Origin: Pseudoxanthomonas indica
GTDB lineage: Bacteria > Pseudomonadota > Gammaproteobacteria > Xanthomonadales > Xanthomonadaceae
Direction of reading: 5' to 3'
DNA length: 64,000 nt
Assembly: GCF_900167565.1 (NCBI RefSeq)
Contig: NZ_FUZV01000002.1
Location: 124,001-188,000 of the forward strand
The notes beneath the pieces are model-generated. The model saw only the letters and a program-made list of their open reading frames with translations, was not told where the DNA came from and made no database searches. The position numbers and the translations under genes were made by a program. Positions 52,673-62,415 of the stretch are shown here, one piece after another (positions within the stretch are counted from its first letter, which is position 1; each line of letters opens with the position of its first letter).

Positions 52673-54187
52673 TCAAGCGCGCATGCTACCCGTGTCCAGC
52701 CAGCGTTGGTGCCAGGACAGCGCTTCGCCGAGCAGGTGCGGCGTGTGCTTGCCATAGCTCTCGCGCAGCGCGCGATCGAAGTAGTCCTGCAGGGCGTCGC
52801 GATAATCCGGATGCGCGCAGCGCGCAATCAGGGCGCGGGCGCGCTGCTTGGGCGACAGCCCGCGCAGATCCGCCACGCCCTGTTCGGTGACGATGATCGC
52901 CACGTCATGCTCGGTGTGATCCACGTGGCTGACCATCGGCACCAGCGAGGAGATGCTGCCGTTCTTGGCGGTGCTGGGGCTGAGGAAGATCGACAGATAA
53001 CCATTGCGGGCAAAGTCGCCGGAACCGCCGATGCCGTTCTGGATGCGCGAGCCCATCACGTGGGTGGAATTGACGTTGCCGTAGAGGTCGGCTTCGATCA
53101 TGCCGTTCATGCACAGGCAGCCCAGTCGGCGTACCAGCTCCGGGTGATTGGAAATCTCCTGCGTGCGCATGACGATGCGTTCGCGGTAGAAGTCGATGTT
53201 GCGCTTGAACTCCTCGTTGGCATCCGGGCTCAAGGCGAAGCCGGTGCACGAGGCGCTGCGCAGAACGCCGTCGCGCAGCAGATCCAGCATGCCGTCCTGG
53301 ATTACTTCGGTGAACGCGGTCAGGTCACGGAAGCCACTGCGCGCCAGCCCCAGCAGCACGGCATTGGGGATATTGCCGACGCCCGATTGCAGCGGCAGCA
53401 AGTTCTTCGGCAGCCGGCCCAGCTTGACCTCGTGCTGCAGGAAGTCCATCAGGTGCGCGGCGATCTGCTCGCTGGTGGCATCGGCGGCGTTGAACGGGCT
53501 GTTGCGATCGGCCGCATGCGTGCGCACCACCGCCACCACCTTGGCCGGATCGCAGCGCAGCGAGGTTTCGCCGATGCGATCGTCCGGGTGGATCAACGGG
53601 ATCGGCTTGCGATGCGGCGGCAGCGCGGTGCCGTAATAGACATCGTGCATGCCATCGACTTCCAGCGGATGCCAGTCGTTGACCTCGATGATCACCTTCC
53701 TGGCCAGGTCCAGCCAGGTCTTGTTGTTGCCGACCGACGTGGACGGCACCAGCGAGCCGTCTTCGCGGATGGCCGAGACTTCCACCACCGCCGTATCCAC
53801 CTCGCCGTAAAAGCCGAACCAGGTGTGCTGGGCGACGTGGCTCAGGTGGGTATCGATGTATTCCAGCGTGCCGGCATTGATACGCTGACGGGCTTCCGGA
53901 TCGGCCTGGAAGGGCAGACGCAGGGCGATGCCATCCACCCGCGCCAGCGCACCATCGAGTTCCGGCGCAGTCGAGGCGCCGGTGAGCAGGCGGATCTGGA
54001 AGCCTTCGCCGGCCGCATGACAGCGATCCATGCGCTCGGCCAGCGCCAGCGGCACCACCTTGGGATAGCCCGAACCGGTAAAGCCGCTCATGGCCACCGT
54101 CTCCCCGGGATGGATATGGGCGGCGGCTTCCTCCGCCGAAACCACCAGGCCGCGCAGGCGGGGATTACGGATGCGGTCTTCGCTCAT
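52673..54187 (-). CDS. acetyl-CoA hydrolase/CoA-transferase (succinyl-CoA:acetate type)
   Basis: A 504-residue class I CoA-transferase. The catalytic Glu is in FTEVIQDGM, near an LQSGVGNIPNAVL glycine loop, as in AarC and Cat1. The C-terminal half has VTEQGVADLRGLSPKQRA and NGIGGSGDFARNGYLSIFL. It exchanges CoA between acetate and succinyl-CoA or a similar donor, linking acetate use to the TCA cycle. It lies 19 bp upstream of the TRIC channel gene. On the minus strand a GATAAT-like -10 lies in the divergent gap to the AsmA-like gene. Confidence 0.88.
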   Translation of the reverse strand: MSEDRIRNPRLRGLVVSAEEAAAHIHPGETVAMSGFTGSGYPKVVPLALAERMDRCHAAGEGFQIRLLTGASTAPELDGALARVDGIALRLPFQADPEARQRINAGTLEYIDTHLSHVAQHTWFGFYGEVDTAVVEVSAIREDGSLVPSTSVGNNKTWLDLARKVIIEVNDWHPLEVDGMHDVYYGTALPPHRKPIPLIHPDDRIGETSLRCDPAKVVAVVRTHAADRNSPFNAADATSEQIAAHLMDFLQHEVKLGRLPKNLLPLQSGVGNIPNAVLLGLARSGFRDLTAFTEVIQDGMLDLLRDGVLRSASCTGFALSPDANEEFKRNIDFYRERIVMRTQEISNHPELVRRLGCLCMNGMIEADLYGNVNSTHVMGSRIQNGIGGSGDFARNGYLSIFLSPSTAKNGSISSLVPMVSHVDHTEHDVAIIVTEQGVADLRGLSPKQRARALIARCAHPDYRDALQDYFDRALRESYGKHTPHLLGEALSWHQRWLDTGSMRA

Positions 54188-54332
54188 CGGGTGAAAGTCG
54201 GGTCAATCGGGGGGGGCGACCATTATCGCCCCGCCCCGTGCGGGCCGGGTTACGACCATCGGGGAATCGCCAAGCGCGCGGCGGGCCGGGCCCGTCCCTT
54301 TGGGCCAATTCCGCTCCCCCCGGGTTTGGTGC

Positions 54333-56525
54333 ATGCTCCGGCCCATGCCGCGGATGATCGCCAATGGGCCCGCCGTGCGTCGATGGGCCTTGCGCATCGC
54401 GCTGGGCCTGCTCGTGTTCTACGGGGTCTATCTGCTGGCCGCCAACATCTTCATCAACTCGCGCATTGGCGAGCAGGTGGTCAACCGCAAGCCCGAGAAA
54501 TTCCAGATGCACTGGGATGGCGGGCATAGCTGGTGGTTTGGCCACGTCAGTCTGGACGGCGTGCGCCTGCAGGGGCAGGTTCGCCGGCTCGCATGGAATG
54601 TGCAGGCCGAGCACGTCTCCGGGCACGTGGCGATCTGGCCGCTGTTGAAGAAGGAAGTGCGGGTGCCGTTGATCGAGGCCGATGTCGTCAGCGGCGGCGC
54701 CCATCACGTGACCCGCGAATTGCCGGTGCCCCCCCCGCGTGATGGTGGCTGGGTGCTGCGCTTCGAACACATCGTCAGCCAGTCGTTGCGCGCCGGCAAT
54801 TTCGACGACATGACCCTGCAAGGCAAGGGCGAGGCCGATGTGGGCTTCGTCAAGCAGCTGCGTGGCGGGCCGATGGAATTGCTGCCGTCGACGGCGAGTT
54901 TCGAGCAGGCGCGTCTGCTGCTGGGTGATCGCGAAGTGCTGAGCGAGGGCGTGCTGCAAGCCCGCTTCGGCATCGATCGCCACCGCCGCGAAGAAGCACC
55001 GGGCATCCGCAAGCTGCTCAAGACCACGGCGCATCTCAAGCTCAGCGGCGTCACCAGCGCGGTGGATGTGGTGGTCGATGCCAACGGCAAGATTGGCTAC
55101 AACGTGGTGCCCGGGCGTGGCCAGGCCAGCATCGATCTGGGTTTCGAGCGTGGCGTGCTCACGCGTGGCAGCCGGGTGCGCTGGAGCATTCCGGTGGGTG
55201 GCCACGATGCCACCGGCGCAGCGCGGCGCGATGCCTTCGGGCTGGCCCTGGCGGTGGAAGACGACATCGCCCTGCGGGTGAAGTCGCCGCCGTTGAAGGA
55301 CAGCCGCCTGGCCATCGATGCGGATCTGCGCCTGCGCGGGCGCGAGGTGCCGCTGGCCGATTTCCGCAGCCTGCTGCCGCGCGCGTCCGGTCACGTGGTG
55401 GGGCAGTGGCGGTTCTCGTCGCTCGGCTGGATTGAAGGGTTTTTCCCGCAGGCCACCTGGCTGCACTTGAACGGCGCCGGTGATGTCGATGCCGACGTGC
55501 AGGTGGTGGATGGCAAGCTCGCGCCGGGCAGCCGCATCGGCGTGCCGGAAGTCGATGCCGTGGTTGACGTGATGGGCAACCGCATCCGCGGCAAGGCCAA
55601 TGCCGACATCCGGCTCGACGCCGGGCCACAGGGACAACTGGCGCCGCATCTGCAGGCGACGATGGAGCACTTCCACATCGCGTCCACGCACGCGCCCGAC
55701 AAGCCTTATGTGGAAGGCAGCAACCTGCGCCTGGTGCTGGATGCGGTGGGCCAGGTGGGCACGCTGCGCGACGCGATGAAGGGGCGGGTGACCTTCCAGC
55801 AGGCGCGCGTGCCGGACCTGCGTGTCTACAACGCCTTCCTGCCGCACCAGCAGATGCGCTTCAGCGGTGGCTCGGGTCTGCTCAGCGGCGATCTTTCGCT
55901 GGATACCGCGGGTGAAGTGGGGCAGGGCACGCTGAACATCGCCGGCCGCTCCGCGCAAATGCACTTGGCCGGCCTGGATCTGCAGGGCGATGTCGACCTC
56001 AACCTGCTGCTGCGCCGCGCCGATCTGAAAAAGCACAGCTTTGTCGCCGACGGCAGCACGGTGGATTTCCGCAACCTCAGTTTCCGCGAACCCGGCGGCG
56101 AGGCACGTAGTGGCTGGTGGGCAAAGCTGAAGCTCGCGCGCGCACGCCTGGATATCGACAAGCCGATCAGCGCCGGCGGCAGCGCCGATGTGACCATGAA
56201 GGACGTCGGCTTCCTGCTGGCCCTGTTCTCGCGCAAGAAGGATTACCCCAAGTGGGTGTTCAAGCTGGTCGACGCCGGCCAGGCGCAGGTGGATGGCCGC
56301 GTGCAGTGGCAGGACGACGTGCTGACCCTGGATCGCATGCAGGCGCACAACCAGCGTTTTGATCTGGCCGCACGCCTGCATCTGCAGGGCAAGCGCCGCA
56401 ACGGCCAGCTTTATGCCGAGTGGGGTGTGCTGAGCATGGGGGTGGAGGTCCGGGACGGCAGCCGCCAGTTCCATCTCATCCGGGCCAAGCAGTGGTATCA
56501 GAGCCAGCCCAATCTGCTGCGTTGA
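54333..56525 (+). CDS. large membrane-anchored AsmA/YdbH-like protein of unknown function
   Basis: A protein of about 730 residues with one N-terminal transmembrane helix (about 18-38) and a long periplasmic region of repeated beta-strands. The pattern (alternating hydrophobic strands, LRLVLDAVGQVG, GDLSLDTAGEVGQGTLNIAGR and the late KLDIDKPISAGG-like segment) resembles the AsmA/TamB/YdbH bridge-like proteins implicated in lipid transport between membranes. That family call is tentative. Three candidate ATGs (54333, 54345, 54354) have no clear ribosome binding site. It stands alone on its strand. Confidence 0.6.
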   Translation: MLRPMPRMIANGPAVRRWALRIALGLLVFYGVYLLAANIFINSRIGEQVVNRKPEKFQMHWDGGHSWWFGHVSLDGVRLQGQVRRLAWNVQAEHVSGHVAIWPLLKKEVRVPLIEADVVSGGAHHVTRELPVPPPRDGGWVLRFEHIVSQSLRAGNFDDMTLQGKGEADVGFVKQLRGGPMELLPSTASFEQARLLLGDREVLSEGVLQARFGIDRHRREEAPGIRKLLKTTAHLKLSGVTSAVDVVVDANGKIGYNVVPGRGQASIDLGFERGVLTRGSRVRWSIPVGGHDATGAARRDAFGLALAVEDDIALRVKSPPLKDSRLAIDADLRLRGREVPLADFRSLLPRASGHVVGQWRFSSLGWIEGFFPQATWLHLNGAGDVDADVQVVDGKLAPGSRIGVPEVDAVVDVMGNRIRGKANADIRLDAGPQGQLAPHLQATMEHFHIASTHAPDKPYVEGSNLRLVLDAVGQVGTLRDAMKGRVTFQQARVPDLRVYNAFLPHQQMRFSGGSGLLSGDLSLDTAGEVGQGTLNIAGRSAQMHLAGLDLQGDVDLNLLLRRADLKKHSFVADGSTVDFRNLSFREPGGEARSGWWAKLKLARARLDIDKPISAGGSADVTMKDVGFLLALFSRKKDYPKWVFKLVDAGQAQVDGRVQWQDDVLTLDRMQAHNQRFDLAARLHLQGKRRNGQLYAEWGVLSMGVEVRDGSRQFHLIRAKQWYQSQPNLLR

Positions 56526-56770
56526 AGACGTTTTGCGCAGCACCTTCAGCCAGCGCCTATTCAGTTTCGCAACTGGTTTCGCGTGTAAGCGGTTCCAGAA
56601 TTCCTGCCGAAAATGGTCTGCTATCGGTAACATCCATGTAGCACAAGGCCTGCGGCGGATCGGTGCAAAAACCGCTATTTGAACTGGCAAGTTCTGTTTT
56701 GCAGTGCAGCGTGCAAGCCCGGTAACGAGTCCTTCACGATGCTCGCGCATCCCGACGTGGGGGAGGGAGC
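56526..56770 (+). other. 383-bp gap before lipA: possible small RNA region
   Basis: No protein-coding potential is seen between the AsmA-like gene and lipA. The stretch is less GC-rich than its surroundings and contains small inverted repeats: CGGT-GCAAAA-ACCG near 56661-56674 and GAACT-GGCA-AGTTC at 56681-56694. It ends in a strong terminator 245 nt downstream of the previous stop codon. Either a long 3' UTR or an independent small RNA would fit. I do not recognise a known RNA family. Confidence 0.35.
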
Positions 56771-56806
56771 AAGCCCGCAATTGGCCTAGCCTTTGCGGGC
56801 TTTTTT
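56771..56806 (+). terminator. Rho-independent terminator upstream of lipA
   Basis: A perfect 10-bp stem (56771-56780 AAGCCCGCAA with 56793-56802) followed by a T6 run. Confidence 0.9.
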
Positions 56807-56895
56807 ATTGCCTGTTCGCCAGTGTTGCATCGATGGCGCGCCGTCATTCCAGAGGGCGATTCAATGGCGGCTGCCGGCGGAAGGTGGCACAGGCG

Positions 56896-56901
56896 TAGAA
56901 T
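56896..56901 (+). promoter_or_regulatory. -10 box of a likely leaderless lipA transcript
   Basis: TAGAAT ends 7 nt before the lipA ATG, with no Shine-Dalgarno sequence and only a weak -35 (near CTGCCG, 56871-56876). Confidence 0.4.
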
Positions 56902-56908
56902 TTGCGCC

Positions 56909-57940
56909 ATGACTGACACCTCCCCCCGCCAGATTCCCCTGCACGTGCTGTCCACCCCGGCCACCCCGGCCGCGCCGCTGGAAACCGGCGTCAAGCAGCT
57001 GGGTGGCGACAAGATCAACCGTTCGCCCGTGCAGTTCGCCGACGCCCCGGTGCTGCGCAAGCCCTCGTGGATCCGGGTGCGCATTCCCAGCGACGGCTCG
57101 GTCGCCCGGCTCAAGGCCAAGCTGCGTGAAAACCGCCTGGTCACCGTCTGCGAAGAAGCCAGCTGCCCGAACATCCACGAATGCTTCGGCCACGGCACCG
57201 CCACCTTCATGATCCTGGGCGAGGTCTGCACCCGCCGGTGCTCGTTCTGCGATGTGGCGCATGGCCGGCCCAAGCCGCCGGACGCTTCCGAACCGCTGAG
57301 CCTGGCGCAAACCGTGGCCGACATGGGCCTGAAGTATGTGGTGGTCACCAGCGTCGATCGCGATGACCTGCGTGATGGCGGCGCCCAGCACTTCGTTGAT
57401 TGCATTGCGGCCATTCGCGAGCATTCGCCGGGCACGCGCATCGAGATCCTCACCCCGGACTTCCGTGGCAAGGGCCGCATGGACCGCGCGCTGGAAATCC
57501 TGGCGATCAATCCGCCGGATGTGTTCAACCACAACATCGAGACCGTGCCGGACCTGTATCCGAATGTCCGCCCCGGCGCCGACTACCAGTGGTCGCTGAC
57601 CCTGCTGCAGAAGTTCAAGGCCCAGCATCCGGGCCTGCCGACCAAGTCCGGCATCATGCTGGGTCTGGGCGAGACCATGGAGCAGGTCAAGGGCACCTTG
57701 CGCGACCTGCGTGCGCACGATGTGGAAATGGTCACCATCGGCCAGTACCTGCAGCCCACGGCCCACCACCATCCGGTGATGCGCTACTGGACGCCGGACG
57801 AGTTCAAGGAACTGGAGGAATACGGCAACGCGCTGGGTTTCAGCCATGTCGCCTCGGGTCCGCTGGTGCGCTCGTCCTATCACGCCGATCGCCAGGCCGC
57901 CGAAGCGGCCCAGGCCAGCCGTCAGGTCGCCGCTGGCTGA
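56909..57940 (+). CDS. lipA: lipoyl synthase LipA
   Basis: A 343-residue radical-SAM enzyme that inserts two sulfurs into octanoyl groups on lipoyl-dependent proteins. Both [4Fe-4S] motifs are present: [12 protein letters not shown] for the auxiliary cluster and CTRRCSFCD for the radical-SAM cluster. Also seen are [40 protein letters not shown] and the C-terminal [11 protein letters not shown] with the essential serine. The N-terminal 60 residues are variable. lipB, often adjacent, is not in the window. Confidence 0.97.
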   Translation: MTDTSPRQIPLHVLSTPATPAAPLETGVKQLGGDKINRSPVQFADAPVLRKPSWIRVRIPSDGSVARLKAKLRENRLVTVCEEASCPNIHECFGHGTATFMILGEVCTRRCSFCDVAHGRPKPPDASEPLSLAQTVADMGLKYVVVTSVDRDDLRDGGAQHFVDCIAAIREHSPGTRIEILTPDFRGKGRMDRALEILAINPPDVFNHNIETVPDLYPNVRPGADYQWSLTLLQKFKAQHPGLPTKSGIMLGLGETMEQVKGTLRDLRAHDVEMVTIGQYLQPTAHHHPVMRYWTPDEFKELEEYGNALGFSHVASGPLVRSSYHADRQAAEAAQASRQVAAG

Positions 57941-58128
57941 ACCGTCGGTCGCCTGCCTGCGCAGGATTCACCTTTCTCTACGTCGCCGGGTTTAGGGTCT
58001 GCCGGCGGGCCACGGCCTGCCGTTAGACAGGGATGACTTTCGCCGCAACTTTGGGCACTGTCTGATGGTCTGTCCGTCCACGCAAGTCCCCACGCTCTCA
58101 CCCTTGGCCCCCGGGCCGCGAGTACCCG

Positions 58129-60315
58129 ATGAAAGTGAAGAAAGCTTCTGCTCTCCTGCTGTTGTCCCTGGCCCTGGCCACCCCGCTGGCGTTGCTGGCG
58201 CGTGCCGACGGCGGCATCGCCCTGCCAACCGCGCCCACCGCGGATCAGGCCACCACCTCCAAGCTGGTGTACGGGCTGCTTTCGGACAGCCGTTATGCCT
58301 ATCGCCCGCGCGCGCTGGACGATGCGCTGTCGCAGGACATCTTCAAGCGCTACCTGGAAACCCTGGATTCCAACAAGCAGTACTTCACTGCCGCCGACGT
58401 CGCCAAGTTCGCGCCGTTCAAGACCCAGATGGACGATGCCATCCGCAGCGGCGACCTTGCGCCCGCGTATGACATCTTCGCCGTCTACCGCCAGCGCGTG
58501 CAGGAGCGCGTGGCGTTCGCCCGCGCACTGCTGAAGCAAGACTTCGATTTCACCGGCGAGCAGCGCTGGGAATACGATCGCGAAGACGCGCCCTGGGCCG
58601 CCAACACCGCCGAACTGGATGGGCTGTGGAAAAAGTCGGTGATGAACGACTGGCTGCGCCTGAAGCTGGCCGGCAAGCAGCCCGACGACATCCGCAAGAC
58701 TCTGGACAAGCGTTACGCCAACCTGCAGAAAAGCATTGGCGAGTTGAAGAGCGAGGACATCTTCCAGACCTTCCTCAACAGCTACACCAGCGCGATTGAT
58801 CCGCATACCGATTACTTCACCCCGCGCACCGCCGAAAACTTCAACCAGTCGATGTCGCTGTCGCTGGAAGGCATCGGCGCCGTGTTGCAGCGCCAGGACG
58901 ACCTGGTGGTGATCCGCGAGATCGTGCCGGGTGGTCCGGCGGATCTCAGCGGCAAGCTCAAGGTCGGCGATCGCATCGTCGCCGTGGGCCAGGGCAAGTC
59001 CGGTCCGCTCACCGACGTGATCGGCTGGCGCATCGACGATGTGGTGGCGCAGATCCGCGGCAAGAAGGACACCCAGGTGCGGCTGGAGTACATCCCCGCC
59101 GAGACCGGCATCGATGGCAAGCATGTGCAGGTCACCATCACCCGCCAGAAGGTCAAGCTGGAAGAGCAGGCCGCCAAGTCGGAAACGATCAACCTGCCGG
59201 CGCTCAATGGCGAACCGGCTCGGCGCATCGGCGTGATCAAGCTGCCGGCGTTCTATCAGGACTTCGAAGGTCGCCGCCGCAATCCCAACGACTTCACGTC
59301 CGCCACCCGCGACGTGGGCCGTCTGCTGACCCAGTTCAAGACCGACGACGTCGACGGCGTGGTCATCGATCTGCGCGGCAACGGCGGTGGCTCGCTGGAC
59401 GAAGCGATTGAACTGACCGGTTTGTTCATCGACAAGGGTCCGGTGGTGCAGGTGCGCGAGTCCGGTGGCCGCGTCACGGTCAACAGTGATCGCAAGCCGG
59501 GCGTGGCCTGGGATGGCCCGCTGGCCGTGCTGATCAACCGCGGTTCGGCCTCGGCCTCGGAGATCTTTGCCGGCGCCATCCAGGACTACGGTCGTGGCTT
59601 GGTGATTGGCGAAACCTCGTTCGGCAAGGGCACCGTGCAGAACATGGTGGATCTGGATCGCTGGCCGGCCAACGAGACCGCGCGCTTCGGCCAGGTCAAG
59701 CTGACCATCGCGCAGTTCTTCCGCGTGGCCGGCGGCAGCACCCAGCACAAGGGCGTGGTGCCGGACATCGCCTTCCCGGTGAGCGTGGACGCCAGCGAAT
59801 TCGGCGAGAGCACGTACGACAACGCCTTGCCGTGGACCCGCATCGCCGCCGTGCCGCACACCCAGTACGGCAACTTCGCCCCGCTGCTGCCCAAGCTTGA
59901 AGCCCTGCACGCCTCGCGCGTGGCCAAGGACAAGGAGTTCCAGTGGTGGTCCGATGACGTCGCGCAGTTCCGCGCCGAAGCGGCCAAGAAGTACGTGTCG
60001 TTGAACGAAGCCGATCGCCGCGCCGAACGCGACAAGGAAGACGCCAAGCGCAAGCTGCGCCAGAGCGAGCGCAAGACCCTGGGCTTGGCGCTGGATCCGC
60101 TGGCCGATGATCTGTCCGACGATGGCCTGGGCGCCAGCGAGCGCGACGTGGTCAAGGACGCCGCACGCGAGAAGCTGGTGGACAAGCGCCCGGATCCGCT
60201 GCTGCGTGAGTCCGCGGCCATCCTCAGCGACGCCATCGGCGTGTTGAACCAGGACCGCAAGATGTCGGCGCAGGTGCTGCCGGAATCGACCGGGCCGGGG
60301 CGCTGGGCGGATTGA
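58129..60315 (+). CDS. prc: carboxy-terminal (tail-specific) protease Prc
   Basis: A 728-residue periplasmic serine protease with a signal peptide (about 1-26). Domains: N-terminal helical domain, PDZ domain (about 240-330, GIGAVLQRQDDLVVIREI), S41 protease domain and a C-terminal DUF3340 region. The catalytic dyad is S475 (RGSASASEIFAGA) and K500 (SFGKGTVQ), 25 residues apart as in E. coli Prc. It degrades SsrA-tagged periplasmic proteins and trims peptidoglycan enzymes such as MepS and penicillin-binding protein 3. The 188-bp gap before it shows no clear promoter. Confidence 0.95.
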   Translation: MKVKKASALLLLSLALATPLALLARADGGIALPTAPTADQATTSKLVYGLLSDSRYAYRPRALDDALSQDIFKRYLETLDSNKQYFTAADVAKFAPFKTQMDDAIRSGDLAPAYDIFAVYRQRVQERVAFARALLKQDFDFTGEQRWEYDREDAPWAANTAELDGLWKKSVMNDWLRLKLAGKQPDDIRKTLDKRYANLQKSIGELKSEDIFQTFLNSYTSAIDPHTDYFTPRTAENFNQSMSLSLEGIGAVLQRQDDLVVIREIVPGGPADLSGKLKVGDRIVAVGQGKSGPLTDVIGWRIDDVVAQIRGKKDTQVRLEYIPAETGIDGKHVQVTITRQKVKLEEQAAKSETINLPALNGEPARRIGVIKLPAFYQDFEGRRRNPNDFTSATRDVGRLLTQFKTDDVDGVVIDLRGNGGGSLDEAIELTGLFIDKGPVVQVRESGGRVTVNSDRKPGVAWDGPLAVLINRGSASASEIFAGAIQDYGRGLVIGETSFGKGTVQNMVDLDRWPANETARFGQVKLTIAQFFRVAGGSTQHKGVVPDIAFPVSVDASEFGESTYDNALPWTRIAAVPHTQYGNFAPLLPKLEALHASRVAKDKEFQWWSDDVAQFRAEAAKKYVSLNEADRRAERDKEDAKRKLRQSERKTLGLALDPLADDLSDDGLGASERDVVKDAAREKLVDKRPDPLLRESAAILSDAIGVLNQDRKMSAQVLPESTGPGRWAD

Positions 60316-60344
60316 TCCGCGACGCAGCACGACGTTCCAGCAAA

Positions 60345-60375
60345 AGCGCGACCTCGAGGGTCGCGCTTTTTTTTT
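60345..60375 (+). terminator. Rho-independent terminator after prc
   Basis: AGCGCGACC-TCGAG-GGTCGCGCT hairpin followed by eight or more T residues. Confidence 0.93.
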
Positions 60376-60518
60376 GTCTCAGATGGATTGCGAGGTTCGG
60401 GGCTTAAGCCCCGAACCCTAGGAATGATCCGCCTTCCATTTGCCCGCCTTGAATGCCATACAAGTCACATCCCCGAAGCTTTCAAGGATTGGCTCCAACC
60501 TAATCGCCCGCCGTGGCC

Positions 60519-60524
60519 TAAAAT
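60519..60524 (+). promoter_or_regulatory. -10 element of the yedA-rarD operon
   Basis: TAAAAT, 26 nt before the first gene. The -35 is weak. The 235-bp prc-yedA gap holds this and the prc terminator only. Confidence 0.35.
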
Positions 60525-60550
60525 AGCCGCTGTTACGCCCGGCCACCCCC

Positions 60551-61453
60551 ATGAACTCCACTGCTTCCAGCACCACTGCGGCCAGCCGCAGCGGCGCCGC
60601 TGTCATCCTCGCACTGGCCCTGGTCTATCTGGTCTGGGGCTCCACCTACCTCGGCATCCGCCTGGCGCTGGAAGGCGGCTACCCGCCGTTGCTGATGGCC
60701 GGTGGGCGTTTCATCGTGGCCGGAGGCGTGATGTACGCCGTGCTGCGCTGGCGTGGCTATGCCGCACCGACCAAGGCGCAGTGGAAGTCGCTGGCGTTCA
60801 TGGGCTTCCTGTTGCTGCTGTTCGGCAACGGCTTTGTCTGCATCGCCGAGCAGACCGTTTCCTCGGGGCTGACCGCAGTGGCGATTGCCTCGATGCCGCT
60901 GTGGATGGGCCTGTTCCTGGCCATGCGTGGCCAGCACCCCACCAAGATCGAATGGCTCGGCATCGCCATCGGCTTCCTCGGCGTGGTCTGGCTCAACGCC
61001 GGCAGCGCGCTGACCGCCAGCCCCAAAGGGCTGATCCTGTTGTTGATCGCGCCGATCGGCTGGGCCTACGGTTCGGTGTGGAGCCGCGGCAAGGATCTGC
61101 CTTCGCCCTTCATGTCGGCGGCCGGGCAAATGATCTGCGGTGGCATCGTGATGACGATCGTCGGCGCCGCGCTGGGCGAGCGCTTCACCCAGTGGCCAAC
61201 GCTGCAAGGCACCCTGGCGGTGGGCTACCTGGCGCTGTTTGGATCCATCGTCGCTTTCAGCGCCTATGTCTGGTTGCTGCACAACGTGCGGCCGGCGGTG
61301 GCCGGCAGCTACGCCTACGTCAATCCGGTGATCGCCGTGGCGCTGGGCGCGTGGATCGCCAACGAAAGTTTCGGCGCCCATGATCTGGGCGCCATGGCGA
61401 TGATCCTGAGCGGCGTGGTGGTGATCACCCTGGCCAAGGCCAAGCGCACATGA
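60551..61453 (+). CDS. yedA: YedA-like EamA/DMT-family exporter
   Basis: A 300-residue inner-membrane protein with ten helices in two EamA repeats. YLVWGSTYLGIRLALEG, GFVCIAEQTVSSGLTAVAIA and PLWMGLF are typical of YedA. Members of the drug/metabolite transporter superfamily export amino acids or metabolites; the substrate here is unknown. Its stop overlaps the next gene's start (ATGA), giving a two-gene transporter operon. Confidence 0.88.
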   Translation: MNSTASSTTAASRSGAAVILALALVYLVWGSTYLGIRLALEGGYPPLLMAGGRFIVAGGVMYAVLRWRGYAAPTKAQWKSLAFMGFLLLLFGNGFVCIAEQTVSSGLTAVAIASMPLWMGLFLAMRGQHPTKIEWLGIAIGFLGVVWLNAGSALTASPKGLILLLIAPIGWAYGSVWSRGKDLPSPFMSAAGQMICGGIVMTIVGAALGERFTQWPTLQGTLAVGYLALFGSIVAFSAYVWLLHNVRPAVAGSYAYVNPVIAVALGAWIANESFGAHDLGAMAMILSGVVVITLAKAKRT

Positions 61454-62388
61454 ACACCGTGGATCGCAAGGGTCTGTGGATGACGGTGATGGCCTTCGTC
61501 GTCTGGGGCGTGGTGCCGCTGTATTGGCACCTGCTCAAGCAAGTGCCGTCGTTCCAGATCATCGCCCATCGCATCGTCTGGAGTTCGATCCTGTTGCTGG
61601 GCTGGTTGTTCCTGCGCCATGGCCGGCAATGGCTGCGCACGATCCGCGAGCAGCCACGCGCGCTGACCTTGCTGGGCGTGACCAGCCTGCTGATTGCCTT
61701 CAACTGGGGCCTGTACATCTGGGCGGTCAATGCCGGCCATGTGGTGGAAACCAGCCTGGGCTATTTCATCAATCCGCTGATCAACGTGGTGCTGGGTGTG
61801 CTGGTGCTGCGCGAGCGCCTGACCCGCCTGCAATGGGTGGGTGTGGGCTTCGCATTTGCCGGCGTGGCCTGGCTGACCTGGCAGGCCGGTTCGCCGCCCT
61901 GGATTGCGCTGGGCCTGGCCTTGTCGTTCGGCGCCTACGGCCTGCTGCGCAAAGTGGTGTCGGTGGAAGCCGTGGGTGGCCTGGGCGTGGAGAGTTTGTA
62001 TCTGTTCCTGCCGGCGCTGGCCTTTGTGGTCTGGGGCGAACAGGGCCATGGCGGTGGCTTCATCCAGGGCTGGGGCTGGCAGATCGATCTGCTGCTGATC
62101 CTGGGCGGCGTGGTCTCGGCCATTCCGCTGATTGGCTTTTCCTACGGCGTGCGGCGGATTCCACTGACCATCGTCGGGCTGCTGCAGTACATCGCGCCGA
62201 GCATCCAGTTCCTGATCGGCGTGTTCGTGTTCAAGGAAGCCTTTGGAACGGCGCAGGCCATCGGCTTCGCCACCATCTGGACGGGCCTGATTATCTTTGC
62301 CGGCGACAACCTGTGGCGCTCGCGCAAGCGCAGCGTCGTGACCGGCGTGGCCGCGGTGGCCGAGCCGGTGGTCGCCACCCGGCGCTGA
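61450..62388 (+). CDS. rarD: RarD-type EamA/DMT-family transporter
   Basis: A 312-residue ten-helix transporter. The N-terminus GLWMTVMAFVVWGVVPLYWHLL with an IIAHRIVWS segment, then SLLIAFNWGLYIWAVN and YFINPLINVVLGV, are the RarD signature. RarD is linked to chloramphenicol sensitivity, but its substrate is uncertain. Translationally coupled to the YedA-like exporter. It ends 27 bp before the convergent cytochrome gene. Confidence 0.92.
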   Translation: MNTVDRKGLWMTVMAFVVWGVVPLYWHLLKQVPSFQIIAHRIVWSSILLLGWLFLRHGRQWLRTIREQPRALTLLGVTSLLIAFNWGLYIWAVNAGHVVETSLGYFINPLINVVLGVLVLRERLTRLQWVGVGFAFAGVAWLTWQAGSPPWIALGLALSFGAYGLLRKVVSVEAVGGLGVESLYLFLPALAFVVWGEQGHGGGFIQGWGWQIDLLLILGGVVSAIPLIGFSYGVRRIPLTIVGLLQYIAPSIQFLIGVFVFKEAFGTAQAIGFATIWTGLIIFAGDNLWRSRKRSVVTGVAAVAEPVVATRR

Positions 62389-62415
62389 TCGTCGATTACC
62401 CGAACGGGTCGCGAA

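Noticed and set aside
57922-60330. 802-codon minus-strand frame opposite prc
   Set aside because: Exactly antisense to an intact protease with its S475/K500 dyad; composition is non-protein-like. The same reasoning removes the long antisense frames at 54165-56780, 52652-54529, 20574-22736 and 39713-41695.
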